A stretch of 8,621 nt of DNA from Desulfobacterales bacterium (lineage in GTDB: Bacteria > Desulfobacterota > Desulfobacteria > Desulfobacterales > DAOWNP01): assembly GCA_030149595.1 (NCBI GenBank), contig JASFBI010000049.1, forward strand, positions 1 to 8,621. Direction: 5' to 3'. Position numbers and translations under genes: made by a program. Position 1 is the stretch's first letter; the number at the start of each line of letters is the position of its first letter. The notes beneath the pieces are model-generated. The model had not been told where the DNA came from. It did not search any database and saw only the letters and a program-made list of their open reading frames with translations. This document shows, one piece after another, positions 6,822 to 8,621 of this stretch.

Positions 6822-6872
6822 ATGTTAATTATAATATGTATATGAATTATTATGTATTATAGATGTTTTATA

Positions 6873-6911
6873 TGAAACTCCGTTCAACAGACTGTAATCA
6901 TGAGAGTTTCA
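6873..6911. promoter_or_regulatory. rpoH: Inverted repeat upstream of rpoH
   Basis: TGAAACTC (6873-6880) and GAGTTTCA (6904-6911) form 8-bp arms around a 23-base spacer, 52-90 bases upstream of the rpoH start. The position suits an operator or a hairpin in the rpoH leader. The AT-rich context and wide spacer make chance occurrence possible. Confidence 0.3.
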
Positions 6912-6962
6912 ATTTTCGTTGTAGTAGATAAATCTGCCATGTATGTTATTTAAAACATGGTC

Positions 6963-6976
6963 TTGATTCAAATCAA
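6963..6976. promoter_or_regulatory. Perfect FNR/CRP-type box
   Basis: TTGATTCAAATCAA fits the FNR consensus TTGAT-N4-ATCAA exactly, and the dyad extends to 6-bp arms TTGATT/AATCAA around CA. FNR-type regulators of the CRP family sense oxygen, redox state or nitric oxide and are common in anaerobes. The box is centred about 148 bases upstream of the rpoH start and about 270 upstream of the tRNA. Its target is not obvious from position, and the AT-rich background raises the chance of an accidental match. Confidence 0.4.
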
Positions 6977-7165
6977 ACGGGAAAAACACAACCAGTAGCA
7001 TTTTGAATATATAGAAAAAATGTTAGCCTTTAAAAATCCAAATTCTAAGTCCTTTATTAAGAGACTTAACTCTATTCCACTATTGTAAAATTTACAAACC
7101 TTTTTATAAAATCATAATATTAATCTTTAACAAATCAAAGTACATATTTTTTTTATATCTTCTAA

Positions 7166-7200
7166 ATCTATTTTTTTTATCTTTTTTTAAAAAAATAGAT
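7166..7200. repeat. 12-bp A/T inverted repeat upstream of tRNA-Arg
   Basis: ATCTATTTTTTT (7166-7177) and AAAAAAATAGAT (7189-7200) are perfect inverted repeats with an 11-base T-rich loop. The element ends directly before the proposed -35 of the tRNA promoter. It could act as an UP-element-like A/T tract for the tRNA promoter, or end minus-strand antisense transcription. Only the dyad itself is certain. Confidence 0.5.
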
Positions 7201-7228
7201 AGACATATAAATTATCCTGTGTTACAAA
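7200..7228 (+). promoter_or_regulatory. Possible promoter of tRNA-Arg
   Basis: TAGACA (7200-7205) and TACAAA (7223-7228) are 17 bases apart, and the -10 is preceded by TG one base upstream (TGTTACAAA), an extended -10. Initiation would fall near 7235, a few bases before the mature tRNA 5' end at 7239. The upstream A/T tract is typical of stable-RNA promoters. Confidence 0.4.
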
Positions 7229-7238
7229 AAAAATCTTT

Positions 7239-7315
<77 letters not shown>

Positions 7316-7392
7316 TAAATATTTATTTTGATTTAACAGCTAATTCTACCCCTTTAGATCTTTTAATAAAATCAATATGTTAGAATAGATAG

Positions 7393-7425
7393 ATTCATTA
7401 AAATAGGGAGTTATTCAAAGGTCTC
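7393..7425 (+). repeat. Dispersed intergenic repeat, copy B (copy A at 5839-5870)
   Basis: This copy matches the minus-strand sequence at 5839-5870 with two substitutions and one extra base. Their common core is GGGAGTTRTTCAAAGGTYTC. Here the core also forms a small hairpin, AGGGAG (7405-7410) with CTCCCT (7423-7428). Weaker similarity to copy A continues past the following promoter-like sequence. The two copies lie in inverted orientation around rpoH and the tRNA. Confidence 0.6.
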
Positions 7426-7444
7426 CCTTATAAAATCATATCTC

Positions 7445-7473
7445 TTGACAAATAGCCTTACCTTACATACCAT
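7445..7473 (+). promoter_or_regulatory. Possible sigma-70 promoter for the receiver/kinase locus
   Basis: A perfect TTGACA (7445-7450) is followed after 17 bases by TACCAT (7468-7473, 4 of 6 to TATAAT). Initiation would fall near 7480, just upstream of the receiver remnant and the intact kinase gene. The rest of 7316-7518 shows no gene or protein-like frame. Confidence 0.4.
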
Positions 7474-7518
7474 TATTCTAAATTTTTCCTAATTTTTTAA
7501 AAAACTTCCTTATGTTAA

Positions 7519-7710
7519 AAAAAAAAACAGAAAACAGTTCCAAAATATATTGTTCTTGATTTGATGATGCCTGAAATTGACGGATTTAAAGTATTAAATA
7601 AAATACACAGCAGAGAAAAAATTATTAAAGCAGGTGCAGATGATTATCTTGCAAAACCGATTGATGCAAAACAATTACTTAAAAAGACTAATAACTGGCT
7701 GAAAAATTAG
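7519..7710 (+). pseudogene. Degenerate response-regulator receiver domain (no start, internal deletion)
   Basis: An open stretch between a TAA at 7516-7518 and a TAG at 7708-7710 encodes KTVPKYIVLDLMMPEIDGF then KVLNKIHSREK, joined directly to IIKAGADDYLAKPIDAKQLL. These are the phospho-acceptor Asp segment (VLDLMMP) and the conserved Lys segment (LAKP) of a CheY-like receiver. The N-terminal part with the acidic pair is missing, and about 21 residues between them, including the beta-4 strand with the conserved Ser/Thr, have been lost in frame relative to the downstream intact receiver. There is no start codon or ribosome binding site. It is best read as the decayed tail of a hybrid histidine kinase or stand-alone regulator once paired with the following gene. 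It ends 27 bases before that gene's ATG. Confidence 0.8.
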
Positions 7711-7737
7711 AATATTACCCGATTTAAAGGAATAATC

Positions 7738-8621
7738 ATGCCGAAGATATTAGCCATTGATGATAAACAGGACAATTTGATTACTCTCTTTGCCATATTT
7801 AAGACATTTTTACCGGAGTGTGATTTAATAGTTGCTAAATCAGGTTCTGAAGGTATTGAAAAAGCAAAGACAATTTTACCTGATACGATTTTGCTTGATA
7901 TCAAAATGCCGAAAATGGATGGATATGAAGTTTGCAGAATTTTGAAGAAAGATGAAAAAACAAAAAATATTCCGGTTATTTTGATTTCTGCAATCAAAAC
8001 AGACTCTAAAGATCTGGTAAAAGGTCTTGAAGCAGGTGCTGATGTTTATCTTGCCAAACCGATTGACGAATGTGTATTGGTTGCACAGGTTAATACTGCT
8101 TTGCGGCTCAGGGATGCTGAAAATAATCTGCAAAAGCAAAAAAAAATACTTGAAAGCATGGTGCAGGAAAGAACAATTGAACTGGTAAGATCAAACAAAG
8201 AGTTAAAGAATGAAATAAAAGAACATAATCGGGCAGAGAAGGAAAAAAAAGAGTTGGAGTCTCAACTCAGGCAGTCTCAAAAAATGGAGGCCATTGGTAT
8301 TTTAGCAGGGGGAATAGCCCATGATTTTAACAATATTCTTTATGTAATTTCAGGATATACAGAGATGTCTATGGATGAAGTACCTGAAAAAAGTTCTGTC
8401 CATAGTAATTTAAAAGAAATTATGCAAGGTGTTGTGCGGGCAACGGAGATGGTCCAGCATATTCTTCTTTTTAGCCGTAAAAGCAGTGTTAAAAAAGAAT
8501 ATGTAAAACTCTATTCTGTTATAAATGATGCAGTTCAATTTCTCAGGTGTACAATACCTTCAACCATTTATATTGACCTGGATATTGATACTGACTGTTG
8601 CCGTATCTTAGCTGATTTAAC
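7738..8621 (+). CDS. Receiver-HisKA histidine kinase, cytoplasmic (truncated by window edge)
   Basis: The frame is open to the right edge (294 complete codons). An N-terminal CheY-like receiver (about 1-125) has the acidic pair D8-D9, phospho-acceptor D54 in ILLDIKMP, S84 in ILISA and K107 in YLAKP. A Glu/Lys-rich coiled coil follows (about 126-182, with LESMVQERTIELVRSNKELK). Then comes a HisKA domain with GILAGGIAHDFNNIL (187-201), whose H195 is the autophosphorylation site. The ATPase domain lies beyond the window. No membrane segment is present, so this is a soluble kinase that probably takes its input through its receiver from another kinase. The start is well supported: AAAGGA at 7726-7731, six bases before the ATG. 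The immediate upstream neighbour is a receiver remnant, suggesting a broken phosphorelay partner. Any further domains are unknown. Confidence 0.9.
   Translation, partial: MPKILAIDDKQDNLITLFAIFKTFLPECDLIVAKSGSEGIEKAKTILPDTILLDIKMPKMDGYEVCRILKKDEKTKNIPVILISAIKTDSKDLVKGLEAGADVYLAKPIDECVLVAQVNTALRLRDAENNLQKQKKILESMVQERTIELVRSNKELKNEIKEHNRAEKEKKELESQLRQSQKMEAIGILAGGIAHDFNNILYVISGYTEMSMDEVPEKSSVHSNLKEIMQGVVRATEMVQHILLFSRKSSVKKEYVKLYSVINDAVQFLRCTIPSTIYIDLDIDTDCCRILADL

Larger units (their letters stand above)
6822..7238. other. Intergenic region between rpoH and tRNA-Arg
   Basis: This stretch of over 400 bases is very AT-rich and shows no credible gene. The longest ATG frame I checked by hand (7020-7088, 22 residues) has no ribosome binding site. 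It contains a series of dyads: TGAAACTC/GAGTTTCA at 6873-6880 and 6904-6911, CCATGT/ACATGG at 6937-6942 and 6955-6960, an FNR-type box at 6963-6976, an imperfect 21-base palindrome at 7047-7067 (AAGTC..GACTT), and a 12-bp hairpin at 7166-7200. Minus-strand TATAAT hexamers at 6856-6861 and 6828-6833 are candidate -10 sites for rpoH, but neither has a well-spaced -35. It therefore appears to be a regulatory region serving rpoH on the left and the tRNA on the right. Confidence 0.6.

Noticed and set aside
7020..7088. 22-codon ATG frame (MLAFKNPNSK...) upstream of the tRNA
   Set aside because: No ribosome binding site and no recognisable feature; expected by chance in this region.
7707..8139. Two minus-strand open frames across the kinase gene
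   Set aside because: They lie antisense to the receiver domain, whose catalytic residues and ribosome binding site are clear on the plus strand.

Overview
The window looks like chromosomal DNA from an AT-rich, Gram-negative member of the Desulfobacterota, most likely Desulfobacterales. I infer this from protein flavour and gene order, not from a database match. G+C is low (about 30% by eye), lysine replaces arginine in most proteins, and homopolymeric A/T runs are everywhere. Two lipoproteins and a LolB-like fold point to an outer membrane.

Positions 1-6821 are a one-directional block on the minus strand. In transcription order it holds rpoH (heat-shock sigma-32); a 597-residue TPR lipoprotein; a LolA/LolB-like lipoprotein whose start overlaps the TPR stop (ATGA); a RimK-like ATP-grasp ligase; the C-terminal half of a dGTPase-like HD phosphohydrolase; a UPF0280 (ApbE-related) protein; and the N-terminal mismatch-recognition domain of MutS. 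The TPR-lolB pair recalls the arrangement upstream of lolB in Pseudomonas. The HD gene has lost its catalytic front half, and the mutS frame meets a TAA after 187 codons but stays open beyond it to the window edge. Both genes normally guard nucleotide pools or replication fidelity, so the block seems to be decaying in step with its AT drift.

Positions 6822-7238 are non-coding. They contain several dyads, among them a perfect FNR-type box and a 12-bp A/T hairpin just before a complete plus-strand tRNA-Arg(UCU) gene with encoded CCA.

Positions 7316-8621 read on the plus strand. A promoter-like sequence precedes a receiver-domain remnant (no start, about 21 residues deleted in frame). An intact gene with a good ribosome binding site follows, encoding a receiver, coiled coil and HisKA histidine kinase; it runs off the right edge. 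The remnant is probably the tail of a former partner kinase.

Two short sequences recur between intergenic regions. One lies after rpoH (minus) and after the tRNA (plus), in inverted orientation around rpoH-tRNA. The other lies upstream of mutS and upstream of the TPR gene, beside a 15-bp hairpin. I take these as remnants of a dispersed, non-coding element. I see no CRISPR array, transposase, toxin-antitoxin pair or defence cluster. The least understood parts are the coupled TPR/LolB-like lipoprotein pair and the ATP-grasp/HD/UPF0280 trio.
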